DNA from: Criibacterium bergeronii
GTDB lineage: Bacteria > Bacillota > Clostridia > Peptostreptococcales > Filifactoraceae
Length of the DNA: 54,035 nt
NCBI RefSeq assembly: GCF_001693775.2
Contig: NZ_MBEW02000011.1
Coordinates: 1-54,035, forward strand
Direction: 5' to 3'
Part shown: positions 34,465-44,652 of the stretch, piece after piece
How positions within the stretch are numbered: position 1 is the stretch's first letter
Layout of the letters: each line of letters begins with the position of its first letter
Notes under the pieces: model-generated
The model's database searches: none
What the model was told of the DNA's origin: nothing
The model's input: only the letters and a program-made list of their open reading frames with translations
Position numbers and translations under genes: made by a program

Positions 34465-35832
34465 ATGATTACGCTTAATTTTAATAATGATGAAAAACTT
34501 TACATACAAATTTACAATTATTTTGTCAATGAAATAAAATCAGGTAATCTGAAGTCAAATGATAAATTACCATCAAGGAGACTTTTTGCACAAAATCTAG
34601 GAGTAAGCCTTAATACTGTTAAAAATGCTTATGAGCAGCTTTTAGACGAAGGGTACATTGTATCAAGGGAAAGAAGTGGATTTTTTGTCGACAAGCTTTC
34701 AATAGAAAATCTTAATATAGCTGACCATTTAGGGTATGAGGTAATTGAAAATAAGCAAATCGTATACGAATATAATTTTAATTACTCACTTTTGGAAAAA
34801 AGTCTTTTGCCGGAAAGTATTTTGAAAAAATGTTCAGCATTTGCAGTAGAAAAATGTATGGGGAATGAAAAAATATCCAAGCTTGGACTAATGAGCCTAA
34901 GAAATGAAATAAGCAAATATTTACATCAGCGTAGAGCGGTTTGTGTAAGTCCTGAGGATATAATAATTGCGTCCGGATACTTTGAGCATTTATTTTTAAT
35001 TATGTCGATTATAAAAAATTCGTATTTTGCTATGGAAGATCCCGGTTATAACAGGACGTGGGATATTTTTAAAAGCTTTTCAAGAAATATTATCCATGTG
35101 CCAATAGACAAATATGGTTTTTCTGTAAGGGATTTAGAAAAAACTGCTGCAAATATAGTAATAACTACACCTAATCACCAGTTCCCAACAGGGATAATAA
35201 TGGGCATCAGAAGGCGTCAAAGATTACTTAACTGGGCAAATGAGCAAGCAGGAAGATATATAATTGAAGATGATTATAACGGTGACTTTAGATATCTAGG
35301 CAATCCGATACCTGCTCTAAAAAGCCTTGATACAAAAGGAAAGGTTATTTTATCAGGCTCTTTTTCACAGTCGATTGGTAATTTTTTAGGAGTGTCATAT
35401 TTAGTTTTGCCGACTAACCTTAGAAAAGAGTTAGAGAGCAAACAAATTTTATTAAGTGGTACATCAAAATTACAACAATATTTTTTGGAATATTTTCTCA
35501 AAACAGGTAGCTTTGAAAAACATATAAATCGAATGAATACCCATTACAGAAAAAAGAGGGCGGCAGTTTTAAAAATTTTAAAAACTTATGAAGGTATAGA
35601 AATATTAGGCTCTCAATCGGGCTTGCACATAATTCTTAGGTTGGATAAAAAAAATTTTGACTTGACAGATTTTGATGAAAAAATGCTTGAAAATAAAATT
35701 TATATAAAAAGGGTAAAAGATTTTTCGATTGCAAAATGGCAGGACAATGATTTAATATTAGGCTTTGGTGGTATACCTATAGAAAATATTGACACATCAA
35801 TTAAACAACTGTTGAAGATATTAAAAAAATAG
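34465..35832 (+). CDS. pdxR: MocR/PdxR-family regulator (GntR HTH fused to aminotransferase domain)
   Basis: The 455-residue protein has a GntR winged helix at residues 1-70 (KLPSRRLFAQNLGVSLNTVK) and a fold-type I aminotransferase-like domain. The latter includes TPNHQFPTGIIM, IIEDDYNGDFRY and the PLP-lysine region SGSFSQSIGNFLGVSYLV. The usual Lys of the SGTFSKxLxPxLR motif is replaced in this SFSQSIG stretch, so PLP may not bind as a Schiff base at the usual position. It is divergent from pdxS, which is the standard arrangement for a PLP-sensing activator of PLP synthesis. Identification of the family is firm. Confidence 0.88.
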   Translation: MITLNFNNDEKLYIQIYNYFVNEIKSGNLKSNDKLPSRRLFAQNLGVSLNTVKNAYEQLLDEGYIVSRERSGFFVDKLSIENLNIADHLGYEVIENKQIVYEYNFNYSLLEKSLLPESILKKCSAFAVEKCMGNEKISKLGLMSLRNEISKYLHQRRAVCVSPEDIIIASGYFEHLFLIMSIIKNSYFAMEDPGYNRTWDIFKSFSRNIIHVPIDKYGFSVRDLEKTAANIVITTPNHQFPTGIIMGIRRRQRLLNWANEQAGRYIIEDDYNGDFRYLGNPIPALKSLDTKGKVILSGSFSQSIGNFLGVSYLVLPTNLRKELESKQILLSGTSKLQQYFLEYFLKTGSFEKHINRMNTHYRKKRAAVLKILKTYEGIEILGSQSGLHIILRLDKKNFDLTDFDEKMLENKIYIKRVKDFSIAKWQDNDLILGFGGIPIENIDTSIKQLLKILKK

Positions 35833-35915
35833 TTTAATATAAGTAGTAAATTTTTATAGATATGAAATATTGCATAAATGTTTAGTATATGACCTAGATT
35901 TTTAAGGAGATTTTT

Positions 35916-37022
35916 ATGAGTTTTAATATGCCGGAGTTTAAAGCTCCTGATTTTAATTTGGAAAAATATAAAATTATGCCAAATGTTAAAATCGAGCAGG
36001 CTGAAAAAGACAAGGTTGCACCGGATAATTTTTTTCTCACAACACATATGCCGACCTTTTATAAATACAACGACAAATGGTATCTACCGGAAAGAAACAG
36101 CCTAAATTGTGTTGCAGTGGTAGAAGATGGCGAGGTAAACATAAAAGAACTTAGAGAAATAAAAAAAGGCGACAAAGTAATATCAGGCAGCAGCATAGAT
36201 GGTAGTGAGGGGGTGCTTGTCTATAAAGAAGGATTTGACGAAAGTGTGTATTACAAGAGCGGGAGTGCGGTTGAAACCTCTTTTTCAGAAACATATGAAA
36301 AATTATTTGCCTTGATGGAATATGAAAAACAAAATAAAGGCTATATAGTTTGGGTACTTGGTCCAAGCGTGGTATTTGACTTTGATACAAGAAACGCTCT
36401 TACAAAATTATGCCAAAATGGATATATTAATTGCCTTTTGGGCGGAAATGCCATCTGCACCCACGATTTAGAGGCAGGCTATCTCAACACAGCTCTTGGG
36501 CAAAACATTTACACCCAAGAAAATGCACCAATGGGACATTACAACCACTTGGATTTATTAAATGAAGTTAAGACAGCTGGCTCAATAAAAAATTTAATTG
36601 ACCAAGACAAGGTAATGGACGGTATAATAAAAACTATGGTAGAAATGGACGTGCCATTTGTGCTTTCAGGCTCTATAAGAGACGATGGACCATTGCCGGA
36701 GGTTTACGCAGAAACCGAGCAGGCATTGAATAAGACTAAGGAATATTTGAATAAAGCTACATTAATAATCGGAGTTGCAACCATGCTGCATACCTTATCA
36801 GTAGCAAATATGGCATCAGGATATAGAGTAAGGCAAGATGGAAAGGTTACACCGGTGTATATGTATTGCGTTGATGTTACGGAAAATGTGGCAAATAAAG
36901 TAGCAGCCGCAAGAGAAAACATGGCATTTACACCGGTTATTACAAATGTGCAAAGCTTTTGCGTAAATTTGGAAAGAAATTTAATTGAAAAAGATACTAA
37001 GCATAAGAAAGAGGTGATGTAA
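35916..37022 (+). CDS. LOR/SDH-domain (TIGR00300-like) protein, paralogue 1
   Basis: The 368-residue protein matches the LOR/SDH conserved family that includes archaeal ornithine cyclodeaminase and the C-terminal part of cyanobacterial AgrE/ArgZ. The N-terminal domain shows FFLTTHMPTFYKYNDKWY and IKKGDKVISG; the Rossmann part has GGNAICTHDLEAG, PFVLSGSIRDDGPLPEV and ATMLHTLSVANM. These are the NAD-contacting and conserved blocks of the family. AAGGAG precedes the ATG. A closely related gene follows without a gap. The reaction (ornithine to proline, or another NAD-dependent amino-acid conversion) is inferred. Confidence 0.78.
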   Translation: MSFNMPEFKAPDFNLEKYKIMPNVKIEQAEKDKVAPDNFFLTTHMPTFYKYNDKWYLPERNSLNCVAVVEDGEVNIKELREIKKGDKVISGSSIDGSEGVLVYKEGFDESVYYKSGSAVETSFSETYEKLFALMEYEKQNKGYIVWVLGPSVVFDFDTRNALTKLCQNGYINCLLGGNAICTHDLEAGYLNTALGQNIYTQENAPMGHYNHLDLLNEVKTAGSIKNLIDQDKVMDGIIKTMVEMDVPFVLSGSIRDDGPLPEVYAETEQALNKTKEYLNKATLIIGVATMLHTLSVANMASGYRVRQDGKVTPVYMYCVDVTENVANKVAAARENMAFTPVITNVQSFCVNLERNLIEKDTKHKKEVM

Positions 37023-38120
37023 ATGTCTTTTGAAATACCAAAATATCATCACCCAAATTTTGACCAAGAAATTTTTAAACAAGCACCAAATGTTTATTGC
37101 GAGGTCGTAGAAAAAGATGGGGTAAGCCCAAGAAATTATCACGCGATGTCAATTTTTCCGGAGTATTTTAAGATAAATGACAAATGGATTTTAGCACTGC
37201 AATCGCGTATGGATACAGTATGCGTAGTAACAGACGAAGTAGGAAAAGAAAGCGTAAGCTTGGTAGAATTTAGAAATCTTAAAAAAGGTGACAAGGTTGT
37301 AATAGGCAGGACAGAGGATGCCTCAGAGGGAATATACGTTTGGACAGAAGGCTTTTTGCAAGAAGACGAGGACAAGGACGCCTTTGCATTTAGGTCGGGC
37401 AGGTCAAGAGAAACAGCATTTTCGATTGACTATGACAGATTGTATGAGATATTGGAATACGAAAAAGAAAATCATGGCTATATTACATTGGTAGTAGGTA
37501 CAGCACTTGCCCTAGATACAGACTCAAGAGATGCCCTATCAAGCTTGATAGAAAATGGATACGTCCAAGCAATCTTTTGCGGCACAGAAACAGCAGCCTT
37601 GGATTTAGAAAGAGGAATACTTGGCACAACATGGGGACAAAGAAATTTTGAAAGCGAACAAAATTCTGTCAAAAATATGTATAAAGCTATAAGCCTTGCC
37701 AATAAATACGGCTCTATAAAAGAATTAGTAGAGTCAGGTAAAGTAAAAGACGGCTTTATAAAAACCGCCATAGAAAATAATATACCCATAGTAATCCCGG
37801 GCACTATAAGAGATAGATATTCACTACCGGAGACAATAGACAACGTATACGAGGCTCAAAATATAATGCGTAGCCATACGAAAAAAACTTCAACAATAAT
37901 AATGATGGGAGCAATATTATTTACCATAGCTACAGGAAATATGACACCATCTTATAATGAATTTAACAGCATTATAAGACCGATTTATATGTATACAGTC
38001 GACATACAAGAATTTGCAGTAAATAAACTTGCAGACAGAGGCACACTGACAGCCACATCAATAGTCACAAACGCACAGGATTTTATAAGGACTGTTGATA
38101 GGGGAGTAAATAGGAAATAA
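37023..38120 (+). CDS. LOR/SDH-domain (TIGR00300-like) protein, paralogue 2 with changed motifs
   Basis: The 365-residue protein is a paralogue of the preceding gene: the first residues correspond (SFEIPKYHHPNFDQE versus SFNMPEFKAPDFNLE). The LKKGDKVVIG, SIDYDRLYEILEYEKEN and VVGTALALD blocks follow in the same order. Several family-conserved blocks are altered. GNA..HD becomes GTETAALD, SIRDDGPLPE becomes TIRDRYSLPE, and ATMLHTLSVANM becomes GAILFTIATGNM. This suggests it is non-catalytic or has a new substrate and works as the partner of paralogue 1. It starts one base after the preceding stop codon, with AGGTG inside that gene. Confidence 0.75.
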   Translation: MSFEIPKYHHPNFDQEIFKQAPNVYCEVVEKDGVSPRNYHAMSIFPEYFKINDKWILALQSRMDTVCVVTDEVGKESVSLVEFRNLKKGDKVVIGRTEDASEGIYVWTEGFLQEDEDKDAFAFRSGRSRETAFSIDYDRLYEILEYEKENHGYITLVVGTALALDTDSRDALSSLIENGYVQAIFCGTETAALDLERGILGTTWGQRNFESEQNSVKNMYKAISLANKYGSIKELVESGKVKDGFIKTAIENNIPIVIPGTIRDRYSLPETIDNVYEAQNIMRSHTKKTSTIIMMGAILFTIATGNMTPSYNEFNSIIRPIYMYTVDIQEFAVNKLADRGTLTATSIVTNAQDFIRTVDRGVNRK

Positions 38121-38621
38121 GATTTGAATTTTTTTGTGTGGGAGAATTTATGATATCAGATTAGATTTTGAAATATTGCTTGAAAATATTTCCGGAAACA
38201 ATTCTTTTGAGTAGCTTGGCAGAAAAAGGTATATTTTTTGGACATAAAAGAAAAATATGAAAAGAAGAAACTATAAACACCTTTATAAATCCAAGTTTAC
38301 TACGGATAAATCGGAGCAAAGAATGAGTAATAGTATAATACTGTACAATGAAGAATATAAAAAATATCAGCAAAAAAACCTCACACAAGTTGAAAAAGAC
38401 TATCTAGAGCAGATAAAATCAATAGAGCAGATAGCAAAAAATGGTGAATAAACTATCGCGGTTATTAGAATAATTTATTGATAGGATACAAAGGAAATTG
38501 AGTTTACAAAACTTCGGTTTGTTCGACTGATAAATGGTATTTTAGAATAATATAAAATGCTATTAATAAAAATTTCAAGATTATCAATATGTTGGTTTGG
38601 ATAAATAAAACAGAGGCATTT
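38121..38621. other. Decayed or non-coding stretch before larE
   Basis: About 500 bp with no convincing gene. A 64-codon plus-strand frame at 38257-38451 (ends QIKSIEQIAKNGE, charged and helical) lacks a ribosome site. Upstream of it a frame with stops reads PETILLSSLAEKGIFFGHKR. Both may be remnants of one degraded gene; I do not recognise it. Confidence 0.4.
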
Positions 38622-39479
38622 ATGAAATATACTGAAAAAGAGGAAAGCTTAATTGAATTTATAAAAAAACTTATGCCTGATGGAGTTGCTGTTGCCTTTT
38701 CAGGCGGGGTTGACAGCACTTTAATACTTAAAGCTGCAAAAGATATTTTAGATAATGAAAAAAATTTTAGTGATGAAAAATTTTATAATGAAAGGTCTGA
38801 CATTAAAAAGGATTTAAAGCTTGTTGCATTCACCTTGAACACCATTTTAAATCCAAAAAATGATTTAAAAATAGCAAAAAGTATCTGCGATGATTTTGGT
38901 GTAAAGCAGGTTGTCATAAATGTGAATGAAATTACAAATCCAAAAATACTTTCCAATGACAAAATGAGGTGCTACTATTGCAAAAATGATTTATTTTCAA
39001 GAATTTTTGAAGAAAAATCTAAATACTCTCTTAAATATGTCATAGATGGCTCAAATTTTGATGACAAGGATAACTACAGACCTGGCAGTATTGCCGCAAA
39101 GGAGCTTGGAGTGATTAGCCCGCTTGAAGAATGTGGGTTCACTAAAAATGAAGTAAGAGAATTTGCGAAAAAATTAGAAATTTCTGTTGCAAACAGAGCG
39201 TCTGCCCCTTGTATGCTCACTAGATATCCTTATGATACAAAGGTCGATTTTTTACAGTTTGACAAGATTGAGGAGCTTGAAGGTAAAATAAAAAGTCTAG
39301 GCATTTACAATGTTAGGGTTAGAGTACATGGCGATATTGCGAGGGTAGAGGTAGACAAAGACAAGCTTGCTTTTTTAGCAGAAAAAATTAATAATTTAAT
39401 TCCTGATTTTGAGCGGGCAGGATTTAAATATACGACAATAGATGCGAGAGGTTTTCGTTCGGGAAGTATGGACGAATAG
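38622..39479 (+). CDS. larE: ATP-dependent sacrificial sulfur transferase LarE
   Basis: The 285-residue PP-loop protein takes part in making the nickel-pincer nucleotide cofactor. The P-loop SGGVDST is at residues 27-33. The RCYYCKNDLF cluster lies near residues 116-125 and the conserved ASAPCMLTRYPY puts a Cys at about 197. That position matches the sulfur-donating Cys176 of Lactobacillus LarE. The start at ATG 38622 has AGAGG close by; an in-frame ATG 33 nt earlier seems less likely. CYYC could alternatively bind an Fe-S cluster as in [4Fe-4S] LarE types, which need three cysteines. LarB and LarC are encoded just downstream. Confidence 0.9.
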   Translation: MKYTEKEESLIEFIKKLMPDGVAVAFSGGVDSTLILKAAKDILDNEKNFSDEKFYNERSDIKKDLKLVAFTLNTILNPKNDLKIAKSICDDFGVKQVVINVNEITNPKILSNDKMRCYYCKNDLFSRIFEEKSKYSLKYVIDGSNFDDKDNYRPGSIAAKELGVISPLEECGFTKNEVREFAKKLEISVANRASAPCMLTRYPYDTKVDFLQFDKIEELEGKIKSLGIYNVRVRVHGDIARVEVDKDKLAFLAEKINNLIPDFERAGFKYTTIDARGFRSGSMDE

Positions 39480-39576
39480 TTTAACAAGCTATGGGCATTT
39501 GATTAAATAAAATATTTTTGTAAATATATATATAACACTTTACTAAAATATACTTTGATTTAATAGGGGAGACAAA

Positions 39577-40800
39577 ATGCAAATCGAAAAAATTTTTAAT
39601 TCAATAAAAGAAATTTCAAAGCAGCAAGAGGAGCTTTACAAGCACTTACACTCTCACCCTGAGCTACCAATGCAGGAAAATGATACTGCAAATTTAGTAA
39701 AAGAAAAATTAATATCTTTTGGCTACGATGTTATTGAAATAGGTGGAGGAGTTGTTGGCGTACTAAAAAATGGTGATGGCAAAACAGTCTTATTCAGAGC
39801 GGATATGGACGCACTGCCGGTAAAGGAAATGACAGGTCTACCTTACGCATCTAAAGAAGTGGCAAAAAATGAAAACGGAGAAATTGTGCCGGTAATGCAC
39901 GCTTGCGGACATGATTTTCATGTGACAGCCGGCGTAGGAGCGGCACAAATCATGGCTGAGCACAAGGATTTATGGACAGGAACATATATTGCACTTTTCC
40001 AACCGGCAGAAGAGGTCGGCTCAGGTGCGAAAGGTATGATAGATGCAGGTCTGAAAGATAAAATTCCTCATCCCGATGTTGCTTTTGGTCAGCACGTTTT
40101 AACTACTCCTGTATCCGGACAAGTTGGAGTATGCAAAGGGCAATTTTTATCCACAGCAGCATCAATTGACATTAAAGTTTACGGTAAAGGCTCTCATGGT
40201 TCAATGCCACACATGGGTATAGACACAGTTGTCTTAGCCGCTTCAATAGTTATGAGATTGCAAGGGATAGTTGCAAGAGAAATAAATCCATTTGATTTTG
40301 CAGTGGTGACAGTTGGAGCGTTAAATGCTGGCACAGTTTCAAATATAATACCGGAAGAGGCGGTAATAAGGATAAATATCAGAGCCTTTAGCGATGAAAT
40401 AAGAGAACACCTGATTTCCTCAATAAAAAGAATAACAATCGCAGAATGTGAGGCAAGTAATTCTCCTAAAGCACCTGAATTTAAAATATATAATTTATAT
40501 CCGGCAACAATAAATGATGAGCAAATAGCTAAAGATTTGATTGAAATATTTAAAAAATATCTTGGGGAAGAAAATGTTGTAGACGATTATAAGCCTATGA
40601 CAGCATCTGAAGATTTTTCAAATATACCAACTGCTCTAGGCACACCTTATGTATATTGGGGGTTAGGCGGATTTAAAGCTGAAAGTAAAATCGTGCCAAA
40701 CCACAATCCTGCCTTTGCACCTGATATGCACCCAACTCTTGAAACTGGAGTAAAAGCAGCAGTAGTAGCCACACTTTCTTATCTTGGGAAAAATATATAA
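39577..40800 (+). CDS. M20-family amidohydrolase (N-acyl-amino-acid hydrolase-like)
   Basis: The 407-residue protein belongs to the M20D/amidohydrolase group. Metal ligands are seen in FRADMDALPV, MHACGHDFHVT, FQPAEEVGSGAKGM and the C-terminal MTASEDFSNIP; the dimerisation domain begins near residue 190 (FLSTAASIDIKVYGKGSHGS). It hydrolyses N-acyl amino acids, hippurate or similar amides in the cytoplasm. AGGGGAG precedes the ATG. It is inserted between larE and larB but ends with its own terminator, so linkage to nickel-cofactor synthesis is doubtful. Confidence 0.92.
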   Translation: MQIEKIFNSIKEISKQQEELYKHLHSHPELPMQENDTANLVKEKLISFGYDVIEIGGGVVGVLKNGDGKTVLFRADMDALPVKEMTGLPYASKEVAKNENGEIVPVMHACGHDFHVTAGVGAAQIMAEHKDLWTGTYIALFQPAEEVGSGAKGMIDAGLKDKIPHPDVAFGQHVLTTPVSGQVGVCKGQFLSTAASIDIKVYGKGSHGSMPHMGIDTVVLAASIVMRLQGIVAREINPFDFAVVTVGALNAGTVSNIIPEEAVIRINIRAFSDEIREHLISSIKRITIAECEASNSPKAPEFKIYNLYPATINDEQIAKDLIEIFKKYLGEENVVDDYKPMTASEDFSNIPTALGTPYVYWGLGGFKAESKIVPNHNPAFAPDMHPTLETGVKAAVVATLSYLGKNI

Positions 40801-40812
40801 TATGCAATATAT

Positions 40813-40848
40813 AAAAAGGATACAATGTAAAAGGTTGTATTCTTTTTT
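40813..40848 (+). terminator. Terminator after the M20 gene
   Basis: AAAAAGGATACAA (40813-40825) pairs with TTGTATTCTTTTTT (40835-40848). Confidence 0.82.
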
Positions 40849-40940
40849 AAGCTTGGTTTTTCTAGCAATATATGGAAATATTTTTTCTAATAGAGTATAA
40901 TAAATATTATTTTAGATTGTGAATTTAACTAGAGGAAAAT

Positions 40941-41630
40941 ATGCAAGAAACAAATAATGGTTATGAGGATATCGGCTTTGCAAAAATAGATTTTGATAGA
41001 AAAAACAGACGAAAATTTCCTGAGGTAATTTTTGCCGGTGGAAAAACTGACGAGCATCTGTTAAAAATTTTTGACCTGTTTTATCAAAAAAAAGAAAATA
41101 TACTTGCAACTAGAGCAACAAAGGCTCAAATGGATTTGATAAAATCAAAATATACACAGGTAATAATTGATGAAATTTCATCAACAATGAGAATAGAGTT
41201 TGAAAAAAAAGAAAAAAGAGGACTAATTTCAATTTGCTCAGGAGGTACAAGTGACATCGCAGTTTGTGAAGAGGCAAGAATTACAGCACAATTTTTTGGA
41301 GCAAATGTAAACACCTTTTATGATGTGGGAGTTTCCGGAATTCACAGGCTCTTGTCAAAAATAGAGGAAATAAAAAAAGCAAATGTAATAATAGCAGTAG
41401 CCGGTATGGAGGGAGCACTAGCCACAGTGATTGCCGGACTTGTAGACAAGCCGGTAATTTGTGTGCCGACATCTGTTGGCTATGGAGCAAATTTAAAAGG
41501 CGTTGCAACTCTGCTTACAATGATAAACTCTTGCAGTGAGGGTATAAACGTGGTAAATATTGATAATGGATACGGAGCAGCTTACAATGCGGCTCAGATT
41601 AACAGGCTAATAGAGGAGGCAAGAAATTGA
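40941..41630 (+). CDS. larB: Nickel-pincer cofactor biosynthesis protein LarB
   Basis: The 229-residue protein is the carboxylase/hydrolase of nickel-pincer synthesis, which carboxylates and cleaves nicotinic acid adenine dinucleotide. The family features are present: the N-terminal GFAKIDFDRKNRRKFPEVIF block, the PurE-like core with ICSGGTSDIAVCEEA, VGVSGIHRLL, AVAGMEGALATVIAGL and PTSVGYGA. AGAGG precedes the ATG. The stop overlaps the larC start by four bases. It works with LarE and LarC. Confidence 0.94.
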   Translation: MQETNNGYEDIGFAKIDFDRKNRRKFPEVIFAGGKTDEHLLKIFDLFYQKKENILATRATKAQMDLIKSKYTQVIIDEISSTMRIEFEKKEKRGLISICSGGTSDIAVCEEARITAQFFGANVNTFYDVGVSGIHRLLSKIEEIKKANVIIAVAGMEGALATVIAGLVDKPVICVPTSVGYGANLKGVATLLTMINSCSEGINVVNIDNGYGAAYNAAQINRLIEEARN

Positions 41631-42874
41631 AAATTTATTTTGAGGCGTATTCAGGAATTGCAGGAGATATGGTTATAGGCTCACTGCTTGACCTAGGAGC
41701 AAGCAAGGAAAAATTAATTCATGCAATAAACTCCTTAGACATACAAGAAAAATATGAGCTTGTTTTTGACAGAGTTAAAAAAAATGGCATAGCTGCGTAT
41801 AATTTTGACGTGATTTTAGAAACTAAAGAGCATGAACACAACCACAAATGCAGTCATGGACATCATCACCACGAACATTCTCACACAAACCTTGAAAAAG
41901 TTTATCAAATAATAGACAGTACAGATTTATCAGATTATGTAAAGCAAAATGCAAAAAATATTTTTCATATAATTGCAGTTGCAGAGTCAAAGGCTCATGG
42001 TGTAGATATAAATGAGGTTCACTTCCATGAGGTTGGAGCAGTTGACTCCATAATAGATATAGTTGGGACTTGCGTATTGCTAGAGGATTTGGGAGTAAGT
42101 GAAATTTACAGCTCACAAATTTACGAGGGAACAGGCTTTGTCAAATGTGCTCATGGGAATATGCCGGTACCGGTGCCTGCTGTAATAAATATAGCATCAG
42201 AGCATGGAATTAAAATAAATATAATTGATGAAATAGGAGAGCACATAACCCCTACAGGAGCAGCGATACTGGCAAATTTTGCAAATAAAAAACAAATTAC
42301 ATCATATACACCCAAAAAAATTGGACTGGGAGCAGGAAATAAAAATTTTTCAAAAACAACAAATATTTTAAGAGCGATTATCTTGCAAGAAGAGGAAAAT
42401 GATAGCACAATAAAAACGGCAAAAAGCGTTGACCTACAAATGATAGAAACAAACATAGACGACTGCTGTTCTGAAATACTTGGCTATCTAATGGAAAAAT
42501 TGCAGGATATCTGCCTAGACGCATTTTACACACCAATTTATATGAAAAAAAATAGACCTGCCTACAAGCTTTCAGTCCTTTGCAATAAAAATGATGTAGC
42601 TAAGGTAGAGGGGATAATTTTTAGACAAACCACTACTATTGGAGTAAGAAAATATGACGTTCAAAGAGATATGTTGCAAAGAGAAATAGAAAGCTTTGTC
42701 TATAATGGCTTGGAGCTATTTGTAAAAGTGGCATTTTTTGAAAATGAAAGCTACATTTATCCGGAATATGAGTCAGCAAAATTATTATCAGAAAAGTTGG
42801 ATTTACCAATTAAGAAAACTTATGATATAATAATAAACGAATATTTAAAAAAAGCAGGATTATTTATTAACTAA
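41627..42874 (+). CDS. larC: Nickel insertion protein LarC (single full-length frame)
   Basis: The 415-residue protein starts with TTG overlapping the larB stop, with GAGGAGG inside larB. It begins IYFEAYSGIAGDM, contains a His-rich metal-loading stretch at about residues 68-86 (EHEHNHKCSHGHHHHEHSH), and shows VHFHEVGAVDSIIDIVG and GTGFVKCAHGNMPVPVPA. The C-terminal LarC2-like part has ETNIDDCCSEILGY. In Lactobacillus plantarum larC is made by programmed frameshifting; here one frame covers both halves. It inserts nickel into the pincer nucleotide using CTP. The client racemase larA is not in this window. Confidence 0.95.
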   Translation: MKIYFEAYSGIAGDMVIGSLLDLGASKEKLIHAINSLDIQEKYELVFDRVKKNGIAAYNFDVILETKEHEHNHKCSHGHHHHEHSHTNLEKVYQIIDSTDLSDYVKQNAKNIFHIIAVAESKAHGVDINEVHFHEVGAVDSIIDIVGTCVLLEDLGVSEIYSSQIYEGTGFVKCAHGNMPVPVPAVINIASEHGIKINIIDEIGEHITPTGAAILANFANKKQITSYTPKKIGLGAGNKNFSKTTNILRAIILQEEENDSTIKTAKSVDLQMIETNIDDCCSEILGYLMEKLQDICLDAFYTPIYMKKNRPAYKLSVLCNKNDVAKVEGIIFRQTTTIGVRKYDVQRDMLQREIESFVYNGLELFVKVAFFENESYIYPEYESAKLLSEKLDLPIKKTYDIIINEYLKKAGLFIN

Positions 42875-42911
42875 AAATTAATTTAGATAAAATCTACTAA
42901 GGGGAAAAATA

Positions 42912-44555
42912 ATGGAAGAAATTATTATGAACAATTTTATCCACGATAAAATTGACGAGGACAACAAAACAGGCAAGTATAACAACAAAGTTTACACAAG
43001 ATTTCCGCCTGAGCCTAACGGATACCTACATATAGGCCACGCAAAGGCAATCTGCTTAAACTTTATGACAGCACTAAAATACGGCGGCAAATGCAACCTA
43101 AGATTTGATGATACAAACCCGGTAAAAGAAGACGTGGAATATGTTGACTCCATACAAGAGGACATCAAATGGCTTGGCTTTAAATGGGACGAAATGCACT
43201 ACGCGTCAGATTATTTTGACACCATGTATGAATTGGCAGTAAAACTAATCAAAAAAGGCAAAGCCTACGTTGACGAGCTTAACGCTGAGCAAATGAAAGA
43301 GTATAAGGGAGATTTCAACACTCCGGGAAAAAATTCGCCATATAGAGACAGACCTATCGAAGAAAGCCTAGATTTATTTGAAAGAATGAAAAACGGTGAA
43401 TTTCAAGACGGACAAATGACACTTAGAGCAAAAATCGACATGAGCTCTCCAAACATATATATGAGAGACCCTGTAATATACAGAATACTTCACTCAAGCC
43501 ACCACAGAACGGGTGACAAATGGTGTATCTATCCAATGTATGACTACGCTCACCCGCTAGAAGATGCAATAGAGGGTATCACACATTCACTATGCACACT
43601 TGAGTTTGAAGAACATAGACCATTTTACAACTGGGCAGTGCAAGAAACAGAATTTGAAATGCCTCCGACACAGATAGAATTTGCTAGACTTGACCTGACA
43701 AATATGGTGATGAGCAAAAGATTGCTAAGAAGATTAGTCGAAGAAGGAAAAGTGAGCGGCTGGGACGACCCAAGAATGTCTACAATTTCAGGTATAAGAA
43801 GAAGAGGTTATACACCTGAGTCTATTAGAAACTTTGCAGAAGAAATAGGCATAGCAAAAGCAAATTCCACAGTAGATATCGCACAGCTGGAGCACGCAAT
43901 AAGAGACGACTTAAAAGGCAAAGCAGAAATTCGAATGGCAATCCTTGACCCGATAAAATTAATCATAGACAACTACCCTGAGGGCGAAGTAGAATATCTT
44001 GACGCAGAAAACAACATGGAAAATGAAACACTAGGCACAAGAAAAATCGCCTTTTCAAAAGAATTATATATAGAACGCAGTGACTTTGAAGAAAATCCGC
44101 CTAAAAAATACTACAGATTTTTCGTAGGTAACGAAGTAAGATTAAGAAACGCTTATTTCGTAAAATGCACAAGCTTTGAAAAAGACGAAAATGGAAACGT
44201 AACAGTAATCCATGGAACTTATGACCCTGAAACAAAATCAGGCACAGGCTTTACCGGTAGAAAAGTAAAGGGCACAATCCATTTCGTATCTGCAAAAGAA
44301 TTTGTAAAAGCAGAAGTCAGACAATACGATTATTTATTCAAAATGAATGAAGAAACCGGCGAATACGAATACAACGAAAACTCTATAAACGTAAATGACA
44401 ATTGCATAATAGAAAGAACAATTGAAGAGGCAAAAGTCGGCGACAGATTTCAGTTTATTAGAAACGGATACTATATTTTGGATAGAGACTCTACAAAAGA
44501 GCATTTAGTATTTAACGAAATAGTAGGATTAAAAGATAACTTTAACAAAAAATAA
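42912..44555 (+). CDS. glnS: Glutaminyl-tRNA synthetase
   Basis: The 547-residue class I synthetase has the HIGH motif in [15 protein letters not shown] (residues 32-46), [14 protein letters not shown], the KMSKS-type motif VMSKRLL, and the C-terminal beta-barrel anticodon-binding domains from about residue 340. The length fits GlnRS without the N-terminal extension. AAGGGG precedes the ATG; an internal Met6 is possible. Most low-GC Firmicutes use GatCAB instead, so a glnS gene marks an acquired or lineage-specific route found in several Clostridia. It is followed by a terminator. Confidence 0.96.
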   Translation: MEEIIMNNFIHDKIDEDNKTGKYNNKVYTRFPPEPNGYLHIGHAKAICLNFMTALKYGGKCNLRFDDTNPVKEDVEYVDSIQEDIKWLGFKWDEMHYASDYFDTMYELAVKLIKKGKAYVDELNAEQMKEYKGDFNTPGKNSPYRDRPIEESLDLFERMKNGEFQDGQMTLRAKIDMSSPNIYMRDPVIYRILHSSHHRTGDKWCIYPMYDYAHPLEDAIEGITHSLCTLEFEEHRPFYNWAVQETEFEMPPTQIEFARLDLTNMVMSKRLLRRLVEEGKVSGWDDPRMSTISGIRRRGYTPESIRNFAEEIGIAKANSTVDIAQLEHAIRDDLKGKAEIRMAILDPIKLIIDNYPEGEVEYLDAENNMENETLGTRKIAFSKELYIERSDFEENPPKKYYRFFVGNEVRLRNAYFVKCTSFEKDENGNVTVIHGTYDPETKSGTGFTGRKVKGTIHFVSAKEFVKAEVRQYDYLFKMNEETGEYEYNENSINVNDNCIIERTIEEAKVGDRFQFIRNGYYILDRDSTKEHLVFNEIVGLKDNFNKK

Positions 44556-44597
44556 GAATTGGCATCCAGTAAATTCCATTTTTTCATAGCTTAAAAC

Positions 44598-44643
44598 AAA
44601 AATAGACAAATGTAATTGCTTTAATTCCATTTGTCTATTTTTT
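44598..44643. terminator. Bidirectional terminator after glnS
   Basis: AAAAATAGACAAATG (44598-44612) pairs perfectly with CATTTGTCTATTTTT (44628-44642). Confidence 0.88.
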
Positions 44644-44652
44644 ATGCTCTTA

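Noticed and set aside
41823-42116. Minus-strand His/Leu-rich frame opposite larC
   Set aside because: It results from the His-rich codons of larC read on the other strand; larC itself is fully conserved there.
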